The translations under genes were made by a program, and so were the position numbers. From Acetobacteraceae bacterium (lineage in GTDB: Bacteria; Pseudomonadota; Alphaproteobacteria; Acetobacterales; Acetobacteraceae): DNA of 64,000 nt. Within the stretch, counting starts at the first letter, position 1; every line of letters begins with the position of its first letter. This document shows positions 16,897-25,168 of this stretch, piece after piece. Under the pieces are notes generated by a model. It made no database searches. It worked only from the letters and a program-made list of their open reading frames with translations, and was not told the origin of the DNA. The stretch covers positions 62,001 through 126,000 of the forward strand of contig JAKFUL010000001.1 of NCBI GenBank assembly GCA_021732665.1, in the 5' to 3' direction.

Positions 16897-17025
16897 TCAC
16901 GGGATGGTCGCCAACTCGGCGAGCCAGAGGAGCGCGATGAAGCCGCCGGCCAGCAGCGCGCCGCCGGCCAGGTTGCGGAGCGCTTCGCCGATGGCGTGCA
17001 CGCGGCGGGCGGTGCACGGGCTCAC
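16897..17025 (-). CDS. Tiny single-span membrane protein
   Basis: A 42-residue reading frame with GTG start at 17025 that overlaps the upstream stop (GTGA) and a stop that overlaps an alternative GTG of the next gene. The product starts VSPCTARRVHAIGEA and has one hydrophobic stretch, GGALLAGGFIALLWLAE. The 4-base overlaps at both ends match the style of the whole operon, which is the main reason to accept so short a gene. Confidence 0.5.
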   Translation of the reverse strand: MSPCTARRVHAIGEALRNLAGGALLAGGFIALLWLAELATIP

Positions 17026-17459
17026 GGCGTCACCTCGCCGATCGCGTCGGGCGACGGCAGCGGGCCTTCCTCAGCCTGGCGAGCGCGGTGGGCATGCTCA
17101 CGGTCGGCATCGGCGTCGGCGCAGCGCACGCTGCGGCGCGCGATCTCGATCCAGACGTGGAGCGGCAGGACCACCATCGGCGTGGCGCGATCGCGCCAAA
17201 GGAACAGCGCGTCGTTGCCGCCGAGCCAGCGCTCCAGCGTCTTGAAGCCGTCGCCTTCGCCGCGGGCCTTGACCTCTGCCTTCACAGGCTCGGCGCCGCG
17301 GACATAGAGATCGACGTCGGCGCCGTTGCCGCGATACCGAACGGCGCCGGAGAGTGGCACGCGCTCGGCGCGCAGACCGCACTTCGTGTGGATGTCGACG
17401 ATGGCGCGCTCGCGGCGCAGGCCCTTGTCGCGGGAGGCTTTGCCCATGACCGGCCTCAC
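17022..17459 (-). CDS. PD-(D/E)XK nuclease, Holliday-junction-resolvase-like
   Basis: A protein of about 145 residues (GTG at 17459 overlapping the upstream stop; an internal ATG four codons on gives MGKASRDKGLRRER). The sequence KGLRRERAIVDIH, VPLSGA, GNGADVDLYVRG and VKAEVKARGEG gives an early Glu, then D and E-x-K, as in Hjc/VRR-type resolvases. It would cut branched recombination intermediates or act in replication of the element. It lies in the recombination operon. Confidence 0.72.
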   Translation of the reverse strand: MRPVMGKASRDKGLRRERAIVDIHTKCGLRAERVPLSGAVRYRGNGADVDLYVRGAEPVKAEVKARGEGDGFKTLERWLGGNDALFLWRDRATPMVVLPLHVWIEIARRSVRCADADADREHAHRARQAEEGPLPSPDAIGEVTP

Positions 17460-17926
17460 GCCGCCTGCCGGTGGGTCTGCATGATCCGGCCGAGGCGACG
17501 CAGCAGCCCCCCGCGGCGGATGCAGTCGCCACCATGGTGGATGAGGTACTCGCCGGCCTCGTCGATCTCCTGCGGCAGGAGGTGGCTCGGCAGCAGCGGC
17601 ACGAAGGCGTTGCGGCTGGGCACGAACACCTCGCCGCGGCCGATCTGCTCGACGGTCGCCCGCGCATCCTGCGGGAACATCTCCATCTGCTCGGCGCGCA
17701 GCCCCTCGGCGTGGTCAACGCTTTCGGCGCTGCGCTTGAGGTCGTCGCGGATCAGCTTGTTCAGCGCAGTCGAGAGCACGACGGCGAACAGCTGATCATC
17801 CTGGCGGATGGTCTCGGATGCGCTGCGGACGATCTCGCCCACGATGGCGGGGACGTTGCCGCGGTGGTGGACGCTGATGCGGGCTTCGCGGATCAGCGTC
17901 CGCATGCGGTCATGCGGAGTGGTCAT
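17456..17926 (-). CDS. Phage protein of unknown function
   Basis: A 156-residue helical protein, MTTPHDRMRTLIREARISVH, with VLSTALNKLIRDDLKRSAES in the middle and a Cys-containing end (GGDCIRRGGLLRRLGRI). It overlaps the upstream gene by 17 bases and the downstream one by 4. Unknown; position among recombination genes suggests an accessory role. Confidence 0.6.
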   Translation of the reverse strand: MTTPHDRMRTLIREARISVHHRGNVPAIVGEIVRSASETIRQDDQLFAVVLSTALNKLIRDDLKRSAESVDHAEGLRAEQMEMFPQDARATVEQIGRGEVFVPSRNAFVPLLPSHLLPQEIDEAGEYLIHHGGDCIRRGGLLRRLGRIMQTHRQAA

Positions 17927-18629
17927 GTTCGTTCTCCAGGGCGTTGATCCAGAGCGGCAGCCGCTGCAGCGCCTCGCGGGCCTCGCCGCGCAGATCGGCG
18001 AGCAGGGCTCGCGGGCTGCGGCCGGCGAGCGACGCGAAGTCGGTGGGCAGGGTCGCCACGGTGAGGACGGCCGCCGTCCAGTCGGCCCAGTCGGCGCCGA
18101 TCGGCGCGACCTTCGGCGGTTCGGGCGCGGGGGCCGGACGCTTGGTGCGGGTCGGCTGCGGGCCGAGCGTGGCCTCCAGCGCGCCGCGGACGGCGCCGCG
18201 CAGCCCGGTCATGGTCGGCGGCGCGCCGTCGGCGCGGGACTGCGCGAAGTAGGCCTCCATCGCGGCGCGCCCCGCGGCCTGGGCCTGTTCCTCGCGACCG
18301 CCAGCCAGTTCCTCGTAGCGGTGTGCCGTGCTGGTGGAGATGCCGGCATCGGCCAGGGCCTGGGCCTTCGAAATTCCCACCGCTGGGAACTTCGAGCCAC
18401 CGCCTGAGCCGCCATGGTCTGCGCGTTCCAGCTCCCGGCTCAGCTCACCGATCCGGACGCAGGCGCGCAGGTGGATCTCGCGCACCCAGACCTCGAGATC
18501 ACGGTCGTCGCGCTGGCGGGCATAGGCGGCGAGCGCCGAAGCCTTGTCTCGGATCTCCGAGGCTTCATCGATGCGGGCGCATTCGGCCAGCGCGGTGCGG
18601 GCCTGCTCGTAGCGGACCAGCGCGGGCAT
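17910..18629 (-). CDS. Phage/plasmid protein with conserved N-terminal helices
   Basis: A 239-residue protein. The N-terminus (ARTALAECARIDEASEIRD, ALAAYARQRDDRDLEVW) is a helical module seen in many phage and plasmid proteins. The segment GISKAQALADAGISTSTAHRYEEL resembles an HTH. A Pro-rich linker leads to a helical C-terminus. The start shares bases with the stop of the HTH gene (TGATG). It may help recruit replication proteins, but this is a guess. Confidence 0.6.
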   Translation of the reverse strand: MPALVRYEQARTALAECARIDEASEIRDKASALAAYARQRDDRDLEVWVREIHLRACVRIGELSRELERADHGGSGGGSKFPAVGISKAQALADAGISTSTAHRYEELAGGREEQAQAAGRAAMEAYFAQSRADGAPPTMTGLRGAVRGALEATLGPQPTRTKRPAPAPEPPKVAPIGADWADWTAAVLTVATLPTDFASLAGRSPRALLADLRGEAREALQRLPLWINALENEHDHSA

Positions 18630-18859
18630 CAGGCGGTCACCGCGGCCGGTACGTCGGCATTGGACGGCTGGGGGGTGCTGGTGGCGTCGCGGGTCTGCGC
18701 CGCCTCGAAGGCCTCAATGTCCTCGAGGCGATAGGCGACGCGGCCGCCCAGCTTCAGGAAGGCGGGCCCCTGGCCCAGCCAGCGCCAGCGCTCCAACGTG
18801 CGGGGGCTGAGGCACCAACGGCGCGCCACCTCCGTCTGCGTCAGATGCTTCACTGTCAT
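18629..18859 (-). CDS. AlpA/excisionase-like HTH protein
   Basis: A 76-residue protein with a MerR-type winged HTH, HLTQTEVARRWCLSPRTLER, and the wing sequence FLKLGGRVAYRLEDIEAF. This is the HTH_17 pattern of AlpA regulators and excisionases. It is the first gene of the long replication operon, preceded by about 100 bases with no gene, so it may control operon transcription or direct excision by the serine recombinase at 23223. Confidence 0.78.
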   Translation of the reverse strand: MTVKHLTQTEVARRWCLSPRTLERWRWLGQGPAFLKLGGRVAYRLEDIEAFEAAQTRDATSTPQPSNADVPAAVTA

Positions 18860-18961
18860 CGGAGCTTCCCTCGCGCTGGTTCGAACAACCGCGGGGAAGA
18901 TCGCTTCAGGACAGGGAGAAGAAGGAGGTGGGGTTAGGGAGAAGAAAAGGGAGAAATCGGC

Positions 18962-19897
18962 CTACAGGTCGAAGCCCCAGGCGCCCTTCACCGAGGAGAG
19001 GTAAGGCTTCAGGAGCTTCCACTTCGCGGCACCAAAGTGTCGGTGCAGTGTGCCGTGGTCGGTGAGCTCGCAGATCGGCACGCGCTTGCCGGCATAGAAT
19101 GCGTCGACCAGCTTGCGCATGGCCGCGATGTGGGCGTCCGACCTGAAGAGGATCGGTTCGCCGCCGTGGATGCGGAGGCGTTTTCCATCCGGCGATAGGT
19201 CCAGGGGGCCTGGGACGGCCGCGACTGCGACACCACGCATGCGGGCGTCCAGGATCTCGCCGCTCACGGCCAGGCAGTCCTCCGCGGCCAGCACGTCGCG
19301 GATCGGCACCAGGATCGTGCCAGGCAATGTCACCCCCCGAAGACGGGCGGCGCGACTGGTGCATAGGATGATCACGTCCCGCGGATAGGGTCGTGCCTGC
19401 AGTGCGGCCGCGACCTGGGCCCGCACCGCGGCGTGCCACATTCGGCGCGCGAACCATGTCTGGACACGCGCCGGGCGCTTGCCCAGGCGGGCATCGCCGA
19501 TCTCCCAGAGCAGCCCCTCGATCAATGGCCGTGGCGGGCGCGTCGACGGCACAGCCAGATCAGATGCGAGCGCGGCGATGGTGCTGGCGATTTCGATCCG
19601 ATACCGGGTCAGCCGCGCAGCCGGCACAGCGATCAGTCCACCGGACGGGCTGAAGTACGCGAGCCCGCCCGCCTTCTCGGATCGAATCAGCGTCACCGGC
19701 GCGTCGTCATGATCCGCAAGCGACGCCGAGACGGTCTCGTGACCGTGGGGCACCAGCAGCCCGCATGCGCGCAACATGCCAACGGGGCCGGGCGACATCT
19801 CCGCCACGGCCCCGTTCAGAAAGGGCTCCTCCAGGTCCAGCACCTCGAGGAGCAGCGCGACAGCCTCGGCGGAGAGCCGGGGCGGTTCGTCAGACAT
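18962..19897 (-). CDS. Unknown protein, second gene of two-gene unit
   Basis: A 311-residue protein with no family I recognise. It begins MSDEPPRLSAEAVALLLEVL, has a central basic segment (ARVQTWFARRMWHAAVRAQV), two beta-rich segments (GGLIAVPAARLTRYRIE; VTLPGTILVPIRDVLAAED) and a C-terminal helical part, AKWKLLKPYLSSVKGAWGFD, that could be a winged helix. The start overlaps the upstream gene by 8 bases, so the two act together. It is separated from the replication operon by about 100 bases. Confidence 0.65.
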   Translation of the reverse strand: MSDEPPRLSAEAVALLLEVLDLEEPFLNGAVAEMSPGPVGMLRACGLLVPHGHETVSASLADHDDAPVTLIRSEKAGGLAYFSPSGGLIAVPAARLTRYRIEIASTIAALASDLAVPSTRPPRPLIEGLLWEIGDARLGKRPARVQTWFARRMWHAAVRAQVAAALQARPYPRDVIILCTSRAARLRGVTLPGTILVPIRDVLAAEDCLAVSGEILDARMRGVAVAAVPGPLDLSPDGKRLRIHGGEPILFRSDAHIAAMRKLVDAFYAGKRVPICELTDHGTLHRHFGAAKWKLLKPYLSSVKGAWGFDL

Positions 19898-21089
19898 CCC
19901 GCAGCATCCGCCAGCGCTTCAGGTACTTCTCACCGACCAGGCGCTCGCGGTCGGTGCGGTCCTTCAAATCGCAACCCTTCGGCATGGAGATGGTGACCGG
20001 CAGCGTGCGACCGCCGCGTACCCCTGGCGTCGCGTGGAACTTGATGGTGAAGCGGGCCTGCGTGACCTTGTAGCCGCCGGCCAGCGGATCGGTTTCGCCG
20101 AAGCGAGCCTCCGCCATCTGCCAGATGCTGCGCTCGGCGCCGCGCATGCATTCCAGCGTCACGCGCTCGCCCTGCGTCTCGTAGGGCATCAGCCGCAGCA
20201 GCGTGACCTTCACGGATTCGATGTTGTCCTCGACATCGTGCGGGAAATCGAAGGGCTGCAGCAGGTGGTCCAGCGAGTACTGGCGGATGGGGATGCGGTC
20301 GCCGTCGAACGGCGCGCCCAGCATGTGCTCGGCGAACAGCCGCACCAGGTCCTCGCGGGTCTCCCGTGCCTGCGCCACCACCTCGATGGTGCCGGAGGCG
20401 GGCTCGTAGGTGATGGCCGCCTCGACCACCGGGCGGAAGGGGAGCCGGTCCAGCTTGCCGTTGACGAAGGCGCGCCGATCACCGGCGCGGCCTTCGCGGT
20501 AGATGGCGACCTGGATCAGCGCCGCGTCCTCCCCGTCGAGCGAGGGGCGGGACCTATCGCAGATCTCCACCTCGACATGCTTCGTGTCGAAGTGCGTGGC
20601 GATGGCCGCCTTGAATGCCGTGTAGGGATCACCGTCACGGGGCACCGTCAGGCCGGGCAGGCATTCGAAGCCGTCCCACATGCGGCCATAGCGGCGGTCA
20701 TCGGCATAGCGGACTTCCTCCGCATGACCGAAGCCGGCAGGGTCCTTGAGGAACATCCACAGCGCCCGGGCATGCGCGTTTTCCAGGGAGTCCAGAATGT
20801 CTGCAGCATTGGTGATCGAGTAGAGCGCTGCCTGGCCGGATTCGTCGGTCATTGCACCGACGCGGTCGGCGTCGTTCATGACGCGCAGCCGCTCGGCGTC
20901 GTGCATGGCATCCACCGCCCGCAGCAAGGGTGGCACGACCACGTTGGCCGCACCCTCCCACACCACATCGGGCGGCATCTCGGCCTGGATGAACGTGAAA
21001 TATGAGCGGAGCGACGCGGGGGGCGTGCTCCGGATGAAATCCGGGACTGTCGGCACAGGGGGTCTTTCGATCAGGGCCACGCCGGACAA
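19890..21089 (-). CDS. Unknown protein, first gene of two-gene unit
   Basis: A protein of about 399 residues (TTG at 21089; GTG at 21080 is an alternative). An N-terminal helical third is followed by a predicted alpha/beta middle with RPSLDGEDAALIQVAIYREG and a C-terminal third containing SVKVTLLRLMPYETQGERVT and TRFTIKF-like strands. I recognise no domain. Together with the next gene it lies between the phage repressor genes and the replication operon, a place where phages often carry cargo. Confidence 0.65.
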   Translation of the reverse strand: MSGVALIERPPVPTVPDFIRSTPPASLRSYFTFIQAEMPPDVVWEGAANVVVPPLLRAVDAMHDAERLRVMNDADRVGAMTDESGQAALYSITNAADILDSLENAHARALWMFLKDPAGFGHAEEVRYADDRRYGRMWDGFECLPGLTVPRDGDPYTAFKAAIATHFDTKHVEVEICDRSRPSLDGEDAALIQVAIYREGRAGDRRAFVNGKLDRLPFRPVVEAAITYEPASGTIEVVAQARETREDLVRLFAEHMLGAPFDGDRIPIRQYSLDHLLQPFDFPHDVEDNIESVKVTLLRLMPYETQGERVTLECMRGAERSIWQMAEARFGETDPLAGGYKVTQARFTIKFHATPGVRGGRTLPVTISMPKGCDLKDRTDRERLVGEKYLKRWRMLRDV

Positions 21090-21173
21090 TCCGGCGCTCC
21101 GCTAATCGACGTATCAAGAATCGGTGTGCGGGCACAAGCGAAAAGATACGCACAGCAGCGTAGTCCTGTCGGG

Positions 21174-21896
21174 TCAGCCGAAGAGCGTGGGAGGCCCAGC
21201 CGAATCGGCCAGGAGACCGAGCTTGCGCAGCCGAACTCGCGCCGCCTCGGCGGAAACCTGGAAGCTGGCCATGACATGCCGCTCCGCTTCCTGGGCCGCC
21301 GGCGTGCCAACCGCTGCCACGCCGTGGATCCCTTGGCCTCGGAGCAGATCCCCAACCGCCCGACGCACCTGTTGGGCCGGCATCAGGATGGCGCCGCTGA
21401 AATAGCCGGCCTGCCATTCCAGCCAATCGAACTCGCTGGTCCCCATCATGCTGTCGCGCTTGCAGACTGTCCGCGGCTCCGCGCGCGCGGCCTCAAACAT
21501 GTGCGGCGGCGCGGCGAAAAGCTGATCAAAGACAGCCCGGTGGTAGAAGGCGTGGCCCAGTTCATGGGCGAGCGTGGTGCGGAGCCGATTCTGCCGATTG
21601 GCTTGCTCGGTCAGCTGAATGGAGATCAGGACCAGCGGCGGTTCGTCTGGCAGGAAGCACGTCATCCCCTCGACGTCGTCGCCCTCGTCGGAGAGGTCGG
21701 CATATTGGTCCAGCCTGCTGCTGTGCTGGTCGACCAGCACCGTGAGGTCGTCGGTGGAGATCGGGAAGCGGACATTGCCGTGGCGCTGCTGCAGGAAGGC
21801 CGTGACCAGGCGCTCGCAATCGCGGTCGATCTCCGCGGCACGCAGGAAGAGCCTCTGCGGGAATCGCCCCGATTTATCGATCGACCAGCTCGCCAC
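21174..21896 (-). CDS. ImmA/IrrE-family metallopeptidase
   Basis: A 240-residue protein from a GTG at 21896. The zinc-peptidase signature is RTTLAHELGHAFYHR (HExxH), with a downstream EWQAGYFSGAILMPAQQVRR that is typical of the family. Proteins of this family cleave or trigger removal of a partner XRE repressor after DNA damage or other signals (ICEBs1 ImmA is the model). The XRE gene lies just upstream in the same direction, ten bases away, so it is the likely substrate. Confidence 0.88.
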   Translation of the reverse strand: MASWSIDKSGRFPQRLFLRAAEIDRDCERLVTAFLQQRHGNVRFPISTDDLTVLVDQHSSRLDQYADLSDEGDDVEGMTCFLPDEPPLVLISIQLTEQANRQNRLRTTLAHELGHAFYHRAVFDQLFAAPPHMFEAARAEPRTVCKRDSMMGTSEFDWLEWQAGYFSGAILMPAQQVRRAVGDLLRGQGIHGVAAVGTPAAQEAERHVMASFQVSAEAARVRLRKLGLLADSAGPPTLFG

Positions 21897-21906
21897 GCAT
21901 GCAATC

Positions 21907-22233
21907 CTATTTCGAGAGGGCTTTACGGAACGCCTTGAAGGCCCTGACCCTGGTTGCCGAATCGGTCGCGGCGGCGCGGAGGTCCTCGGGGATCTTGCCG
22001 GCCAGGACGAACAGGTCATCCGCGTCCACGGATAAGGCCCGGGCGAATTCTCTGATGAGCTGGTCGGAGGTCGGGCTGCGGCGGTCGTGCTCGATGTCGT
22101 TGAGGTATTGCGGCGATATCGATCCCGTGCCGTCCTCCTTCTGGACAGCGGCGGCCAGGTCCTTCTGGCTGATCCCCTGCTTCTTCCTGGCGGCAATGAT
22201 GGCCTGTCCCAGGGTGGTGGTCGGCGTTGTCAT
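21907..22233 (-). CDS. XRE-family repressor
   Basis: A 108-residue protein with a lambda-type HTH: LGQAIIAARKKQGISQKDLA, then SISPQYLNDIEHDRRSPTSD. The C-terminal part (FARALSVDADDLFVLAGKIP) may dimerise. The ATG at 22233 is preferred over an upstream in-frame ATG at 22269, which would lie inside the operator-like dyad at 22268-22299. It probably controls the divergent recombinase cassette and itself, with inactivation by the neighbouring ImmA/IrrE protease. Confidence 0.88.
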   Translation of the reverse strand: MTTPTTTLGQAIIAARKKQGISQKDLAAAVQKEDGTGSISPQYLNDIEHDRRSPTSDQLIREFARALSVDADDLFVLAGKIPEDLRAAATDSATRVRAFKAFRKALSK

Positions 22234-22267
22234 CGCCCTTGCATCCGGCGAAATCCTTGCCTGTGGC

Positions 22268-22299
22268 ACTTAGCGGAGTGGCGTAGTCGGCTGCTAAGT
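22268..22299. promoter_or_regulatory. Operator-like dyad between repressor and recombinase cassette
   Basis: Perfect 7-base arms ACTTAGC (22268-22274) and GCTAAGT (22293-22299) separated by 18 bases lie 35 bases from the repressor ATG, in the divergent region with the plus-strand cassette. A further TTAGC half-site lies near 22337. This is a good candidate binding site for the XRE protein. The rest of 22234-22522 shows no gene. Confidence 0.55.
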
Positions 22300-22522
22300 C
22301 CTACGTCAAGCCGCGAAGTTGGACGTGGCGAAGGATTTAGCTTCCGCGATGGGACCCTGCGCCGGCGCCGATTCGCGGCGCCACGACCCGGGTCACGCTG
22401 AAACCGGCAGGGCAACGCCCTACGCGCGATTTCGCAGCGGTGCTTTTGTTCCCGCGGGCCTTCTCTAAGAGATTGTTTTCGCTGTTCTTCTTGGTTGGGC
22501 AACACGATCTTGCCTCCCAGCC

Positions 22523-22723
22523 ATGCCACCGAACCCCGCCAATCCCCACCTCCCGCCGCACCTCCGAGAGGTCTGTGCCATCCTGGCCGCCGGCCTGCTG
22601 CGGCTGCGCAGCCGCGCTGCCGAGGAAGCTGTTCGCGAGGCTGCTGACCAGGGAGAGCGTGGCCTACACTTCCCGGCACCCCAGCGCGTGGATGCGAACC
22701 GGACCAACCGGAGACCCGCATGA
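22523..22723 (+). CDS. Small ORF heading the recombinase cassette
   Basis: A 66-residue protein, MPPNPANPHLPPHLREVCAI, with a short hydrophobic helix (LAAGLLRLRSRAAEEAV) and a basic end. Its stop overlaps the DUF2924 start by 4 bases (ATGA), so it is translated with the cassette. Small ORFs at this place upstream of DUF2924 and recombinase genes are common in alphaproteobacterial phage elements. Unknown role. Confidence 0.6.
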   Translation: MPPNPANPHLPPHLREVCAILAAGLLRLRSRAAEEAVREAADQGERGLHFPAPQRVDANRTNRRPA

Positions 22724-23226
22724 CACGCGCCACCAAATCCAATGCCGGCACCGCGCCGGCGCCAACCATCCCTGCCATTCCCCCAGCCGACGTGCTTGGG
22801 CGGCTGGCGGCCCTGAAGACTGCCGCCACGCCGGACCTGAAGCAGCAGTGGCGGGAGCTCTTCGCGGCCGAACCGCCGCCCTACAATCGGCGCTTCCTGG
22901 AGAGCCGCCTGGCCTACCGCATCCAGGAACTCGCCTATGGCGGCCTGAAGCCCGAGACGATCCAGCGCCTCGAGGCCCTGGGTGAACAACTCGATGGGGG
23001 CAATCCCGTCCTGCGGCGCATCCGCGGCGACGACAAGCCGATCAGCGGTACGCGGCTGATCCGCGAGTACCAGGGCGTCGAGCACTGCGTGACGGTGCTG
23101 CATGACGGCTACGAGTATCAGGGTCGCCCCTACCAGTCGCTCTCCTCCATCGCGCGCGCCATCACCGGCACACGCTGGAATGGCTGGCTGTTCTTCGGCC
23201 TGAAGAACCGGAGGGCCGCGGCATGA
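22720..23226 (+). CDS. DUF2924 protein
   Basis: A 168-residue protein with the DUF2924 pattern: DLKQQWRELFAAEPPPYNRR, ESRLAYRIQELAYGGL, TRLIREYQGVEHCVTVLHDG, and RPYQSLSSIARAITGTRWNG near the end. Its role is unproven, but DUF2924 genes are nearly always next to this type of serine recombinase, which suggests a partner in site recognition or directionality. It overlaps its neighbours on both sides by 4 bases. Confidence 0.9.
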   Translation: MTRATKSNAGTAPAPTIPAIPPADVLGRLAALKTAATPDLKQQWRELFAAEPPPYNRRFLESRLAYRIQELAYGGLKPETIQRLEALGEQLDGGNPVLRRIRGDDKPISGTRLIREYQGVEHCVTVLHDGYEYQGRPYQSLSSIARAITGTRWNGWLFFGLKNRRAAA

Positions 23227-24575
23227 AGCGCAAACCCGCCGCCGACGCCGCCATGCCGGCCACGGTGCGGAAGATTCGCGCCGCGGTGTACACGCGGAAA
23301 TCGAGCGAGGAGGGCCTCGACATGGAGTTCAACTCGCTCGATGCCCAGCGCGAGGCATGTGAAGCCTATATCATCAGCCAGCGCTCAGAGGGCTGGGTGC
23401 TGGTGCGCGATCGCTATGACGATGGCGGCGTGTCCGGCGGCACCCTGGACCGGCCCGCGCTGCGGCGCCTCCTGGCCGACATCGAGCGCGGGCTGATTGA
23501 CGTGGTCGTGGTCTACAAGATCGACCGGCTGTCGCGCGCGCTGATGGATTTTGCCAAGCTGGTGGAGGTGTTCGACGCCAACAGCGTGACCTTCGTCTCG
23601 GTGACGCAGTCGTTCAACACGACGACCAGCATGGGGCGGCTAACGCTGAACATCCTGCTCAGCTTTGCCCAGTTCGAGCGCGAGGTCATCGGCGAGCGCA
23701 TCCGCGACAAGGTGGCGGCGTCGCGGGCGCGCGGGATCTGGATGGGTGGCTTCGTGCCGCTCGGCTACGACGCGCGTGATCGCAAGCTGCTGGTGAACGA
23801 GGCCGAGGCCGCGCTGGTGCGGCGGATCTTCGAGGGCTTCGTCGAGACGGAATCCGGCACGAAGCTGGTGCAGGCCCTACGCGGCGAGGGTGCCACCACG
23901 AAGCGCGGCCGCGCCTTCACCAAGAGCGACATCTATCGGGTGCTGAGCAACCGGACCTATCTCGGCGAGGCGATGCACAAGGGGAAGTCGCATCCCGGCG
24001 AGCATGCCGCCATCGTGCCGCAGGCGATGTGGGACGCGGTGCACGCCCTGCTGACCCTCAGCCCGCGGATCCGCGCCAACCGCACGCGCTGCCAGACACC
24101 TTCGCTGCTGCGCGGGCTGATCTTCGGCAGCGATGGGCGCGCCATGTCGCCCACCCACGCGCGGGGGCGGCGCGGGCAGCAATACCGCTACTATGTGAGC
24201 CAGTCCGTGCTGAAGGGCAGCGCGGCGGACGGCCCGGCCATCGCGCGCATTTCCGCCGCGGAGATCGAGAGCGCGGTCATCGCGCAGGTTCGGGGGCTGC
24301 TGCGCCAGCCGGAGGTGGTGCTCGGGGCTTGGCGCGCGGCACGGGCCTCGGCGCCGGACATGACGGAGGACGAGGCCCGGCTGGCGCTGGAGCGGCTGGA
24401 CCCGCTTTGGGAGGAGCTGTTCCCCGCCGAGCAGGCGCGGATCATCCGTCTCCTGGTCGACCGTGTGGACGTTGGGGCGGGAGGTGCCGACGTGCGGCTG
24501 AAGCTGGAGGGGCTGGCCAGCCTGGCCCGGGACCTCGCGGCGCCGCAGGCCGAACCGGCAAAGGCCGCAGCATGA
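23223..24575 (+). CDS. Serine recombinase (site-specific, integrase-type)
   Basis: A 450-residue resolvase/invertase-type recombinase. The catalytic domain begins RAAVYTRKSSEEG with the likely nucleophile Ser27, followed by YKIDRLSRALMDFAKL and FAQFEREVIGERIRDKV. A Recombinase domain follows (KLVQALRGEGATTKRGRAFT). The zinc-ribbon region (LRGLIFGSDGRAMSPTHARG) lacks the usual cysteines, as in a known phage-associated subfamily. It should integrate and excise the element that extends to the left. No tyrosine integrase is seen. Confidence 0.92.
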   Translation: MKRKPAADAAMPATVRKIRAAVYTRKSSEEGLDMEFNSLDAQREACEAYIISQRSEGWVLVRDRYDDGGVSGGTLDRPALRRLLADIERGLIDVVVVYKIDRLSRALMDFAKLVEVFDANSVTFVSVTQSFNTTTSMGRLTLNILLSFAQFEREVIGERIRDKVAASRARGIWMGGFVPLGYDARDRKLLVNEAEAALVRRIFEGFVETESGTKLVQALRGEGATTKRGRAFTKSDIYRVLSNRTYLGEAMHKGKSHPGEHAAIVPQAMWDAVHALLTLSPRIRANRTRCQTPSLLRGLIFGSDGRAMSPTHARGRRGQQYRYYVSQSVLKGSAADGPAIARISAAEIESAVIAQVRGLLRQPEVVLGAWRAARASAPDMTEDEARLALERLDPLWEELFPAEQARIIRLLVDRVDVGAGGADVRLKLEGLASLARDLAAPQAEPAKAAA

Positions 24576-25030
24576 CCGGCGCCGCGCAGATGCTGACCGT
24601 GCGGGTGCCGCTGGCGGTCCGGAAGCAGCGGGGCGGGCGGAAGTTGGTACTGACGCCGGGCGGCATGGCGCCCCGCGGCGCCTCGGCTGCGGACACCACA
24701 CTGGTGAAGGCGCTGGCCCGGGCGTTCCGGTGGCGGCGAATGATGGAGGCGGGCCGCTTCGCCACGATCGACGAACTGGCGGCGGCCGAAAAGATCAACT
24801 CGTCCTATGTCTCGCGCCTACTCCGGCTCACGCTGCTGGCGCCGGACATCGTCGAGGCGATCCTGGACGGGCGGCAGCCGGCGGCGATGACGCTGCCGGG
24901 GCTGATGGAGCCCTATCCGGTTGAGTGGGAGGGCCAGCGCGATTTGATCGAGCCCGCCAAACCGCAACCCGCTGTGGCCACGACTGACAACAAAGGACGG
25001 AAGCCGACCCGTCGAGTGCGCGGGCGATAG
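24572..25030 (+). CDS. HTH protein following the recombinase
   Basis: A 152-residue protein whose ATG overlaps the recombinase stop (ATGA). It begins MTGAAQMLTVRVPLAVRKQR and contains ATIDELAAAEKINSSYVSRL, a ParB/KorB-like HTH, followed by APDIVEAILDGRQPAAMTL and a basic tail. It may bind the attachment site or regulate the cassette. It marks the right end of the recognisable phage element. Confidence 0.72.
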   Translation: MTGAAQMLTVRVPLAVRKQRGGRKLVLTPGGMAPRGASAADTTLVKALARAFRWRRMMEAGRFATIDELAAAEKINSSYVSRLLRLTLLAPDIVEAILDGRQPAAMTLPGLMEPYPVEWEGQRDLIEPAKPQPAVATTDNKGRKPTRRVRGR

Positions 25031-25120
25031 ATGTCTCTATCGATGTTCCGCGCTGAAGGCACCACCCGAGACATGTCGTAGGTGGGTTTCTGATTCTCAA
25101 AACGCCACGAGGTTCTTGTC

Positions 25121-25149
25121 ACACGAAAACGAGTGAGCTAGACTCGTGT
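25121..25149 (+). promoter_or_regulatory. Nested palindrome upstream of RHH-methyltransferase
   Basis: ACGAGT (25129-25134) and ACTCGT (25142-25147) flank a 7-base centre, and the outer arms ACACGA (25121-25126) and TCGTGT (25144-25149) overlap the inner ones. The site ends 19 bases before the methyltransferase ATG and overlaps where RNA polymerase or ribosomes would bind. It is a plausible operator for the RHH-like N-terminus of that enzyme. Confidence 0.5.
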
Positions 25150-25168
25150 TCAAATACAGGAATCGATC

